NCBI GenBank assembly: GCA_031265725.1
Contig: JAISCH010000149.1
Span: 1-6,382, forward strand
Direction of reading: 5' to 3'
Source of the DNA: Propionibacteriaceae bacterium
GTDB lineage: Bacteria; Actinomycetota; Actinomycetes; Propionibacteriales; Propionibacteriaceae
DNA length: 6,382 nt
Positions within the stretch are counted from its first letter, which is position 1. Every line of letters starts with the position of its first letter. A model generated the notes under the pieces. It was not told the origin of the DNA and made no database searches. It was given only the letters and a program-made list of their open reading frames with translations. Positions 5,639 to 6,382 of this stretch are shown here, piece after piece. Both the position numbers and the translations under genes were made by a program.

Positions 5639-6382
5639 ATGGGGATCCCCGATTTGGACATGGTCACCTGGATGATGATCATGTTCGTTGTGGTTGTGGT
5701 GGTGCTTGCGAGTGTCATCGGCTATCTGATCTTGCGGTTGCGCAAAGCGGACACTGGCCCGAACAAGGAATTGAACCGGCGTCAGGAACAGTTGGACCGG
5801 CTGGAGAAGCAGTTGGCGAAGCAGTCCAGGGCTTTGCGGGAGCAACAGGAGGCGTTGGAGGAAGCCGAGGCTGAGCGGCTGAACGAATTGGGCCGGATAG
5901 CGGAATTGCCGCCCGAGGCCGCCCGGCAGGAATTGTTGGCCCAGCTCGAAAAGGACACCAGGTTGCGCGGGGCGCAACTGGCCCGCGATATCGAGTCCCG
6001 CGCCCGCCGGGAGGGGGAGACCCGCGCCCGGGAGATCGTGGTCGGCGCCATTCAACGAGTGGCGGCTGAGGTGACTACCGAGTCGTCGGTGGCGATGGTC
6101 GCGCTGCCCGGCGAGGAGATGAAGGGCCGGATCATCGGCCGGGAGGGCCGCAATATCCGGGCCTTCGAGCAGATCACCGGAGTCAATGTGATGATTGACG
6201 ACACTCCGGGCTCGGTGCTGCTGTCGAGTTTCGACCCGGTGCGCCGCGAGACCGCCCGAGTCGCCTTAGTCGACTTGGTGGCTGACGGACGGATCCATCC
6301 GGCCCGTATCGAGGAGGCCTATGAGCGGGCCAAGCGCAAGACGGACGAGACCGGGTTGCGCGCCGCCGAGGACGCCCTGATC
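5639..6382 (+). CDS. rny: Ribonuclease Y, N-terminal part (3' end outside the window)
   Basis: RNase Y is a membrane-anchored endoribonuclease that starts mRNA decay. The 248 codons present show one N-terminal transmembrane helix (about 11-32, MIMFVVVVVVLASVIGYLIL) followed by basic RLRK. A charged coiled coil rich in E, Q, R and L spans about 43-140, and a KH RNA-binding domain begins near residue 150. The KH loop GREG (167-170) lies in GRIIGREGRNIRAFEQITGV, followed by DDTPG. The catalytic HD domain should begin beyond the window. ATG 5639 has AGGAG (5628-5632) 6 bases upstream. The coiled coil looks shorter than in Bacillus subtilis RNase Y, where the KH domain starts near residue 210 by recollection. 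The family call is firm. Confidence 0.95.
   Translation, partial: MGIPDLDMVTWMMIMFVVVVVVLASVIGYLILRLRKADTGPNKELNRRQEQLDRLEKQLAKQSRALREQQEALEEAEAERLNELGRIAELPPEAARQELLAQLEKDTRLRGAQLARDIESRARREGETRAREIVVGAIQRVAAEVTTESSVAMVALPGEEMKGRIIGREGRNIRAFEQITGVNVMIDDTPGSVLLSSFDPVRRETARVALVDLVADGRIHPARIEEAYERAKRKTDETGLRAAEDALI

Noticed and set aside
5311..6055. Minus-strand frames across the recX-rny gap and the rny coding region
   Set aside because: They are antisense to recX and rny, low in complexity, and inconsistent with the all-plus gene order.
1..6382. Search for a mobile element, defence island, CRISPR array or unknown gene cluster
   Set aside because: Every long intergenic-to-intergenic stretch is filled by conserved housekeeping genes; I see no transposase, integrase, regularly spaced repeats or composition shift.

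Overview
This window is a chromosomal core segment of a GC-rich actinomycete (Actinomycetota). The evidence is the gene order ftsK-rimO-pgsA-cinA-clgR-DUF3046-recA-recX-rny, the presence of actinobacteria-specific genes (a ClgR-type regulator and DUF3046), G/C-ending codons, and TGATG/ATGA stop-start overlaps. An RNase Y gene directly after recX suggests the Propionibacteriales or a nearby group rather than mycobacteria. That placement is an inference, not something the sequence proves. All genes are on the + strand. I see no mobile element, CRISPR array, tRNA or rRNA, and no unknown multi-gene system; the unusual signals are in the start sites and intergenic regions.

Layout. Positions 1-423 hold the C-terminal end of the DNA translocase FtsK, including its gamma winged helix. 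It overlaps rimO (to 1828), a radical-SAM methylthiotransferase for ribosomal protein S12 that has no ATG, GTG or TTG available upstream of its first cluster cysteine. pgsA (1828-2427) and a stand-alone cinA/pncC (2420-2899) follow with overlapping ends, so positions 1-2899 look like one translationally coupled unit. A 187-base gap (2900-3086) carries a GGAAT-N18-GTT promoter of the SigR/SigH type with a ClgR-like palindrome in its spacer. It also carries a TAAGAT -10 hexamer placed so that clgR could be read from a leaderless mRNA. clgR (3087-3371) overlaps a DUF3046 gene (3368-3565).

The 159-base recA upstream region is densely packed. It has a LexA/SOS box, a -10 just behind it, a long inverted repeat made of one perfect and one 8/9 DnaA box, and a RecA-NDp (PafBC-type) promoter close to the recA start. 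recA (3725-4765, no intein) is followed after 82 bases by recX (GTG start at 4848, to 5366). A 272-base gap follows with stem-loops, a candidate promoter containing a perfect palindrome, and three GGCGTAC copies. The window ends inside rny (from 5639), which shows the membrane anchor, coiled coil and KH domain but not the HD domain.

Functionally the segment combines chromosome segregation (FtsK), ribosome modification (RimO), phospholipid synthesis (PgsA), pyridine-nucleotide salvage (CinA/PncC), proteolytic stress control (ClgR), homologous recombination and the DNA damage response (RecA, RecX) and RNA turnover (RNase Y). The regulatory sites suggest that clgR responds to thiol or heat stress and recA to DNA damage through two routes. 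A link from recA to DnaA and replication status is possible.
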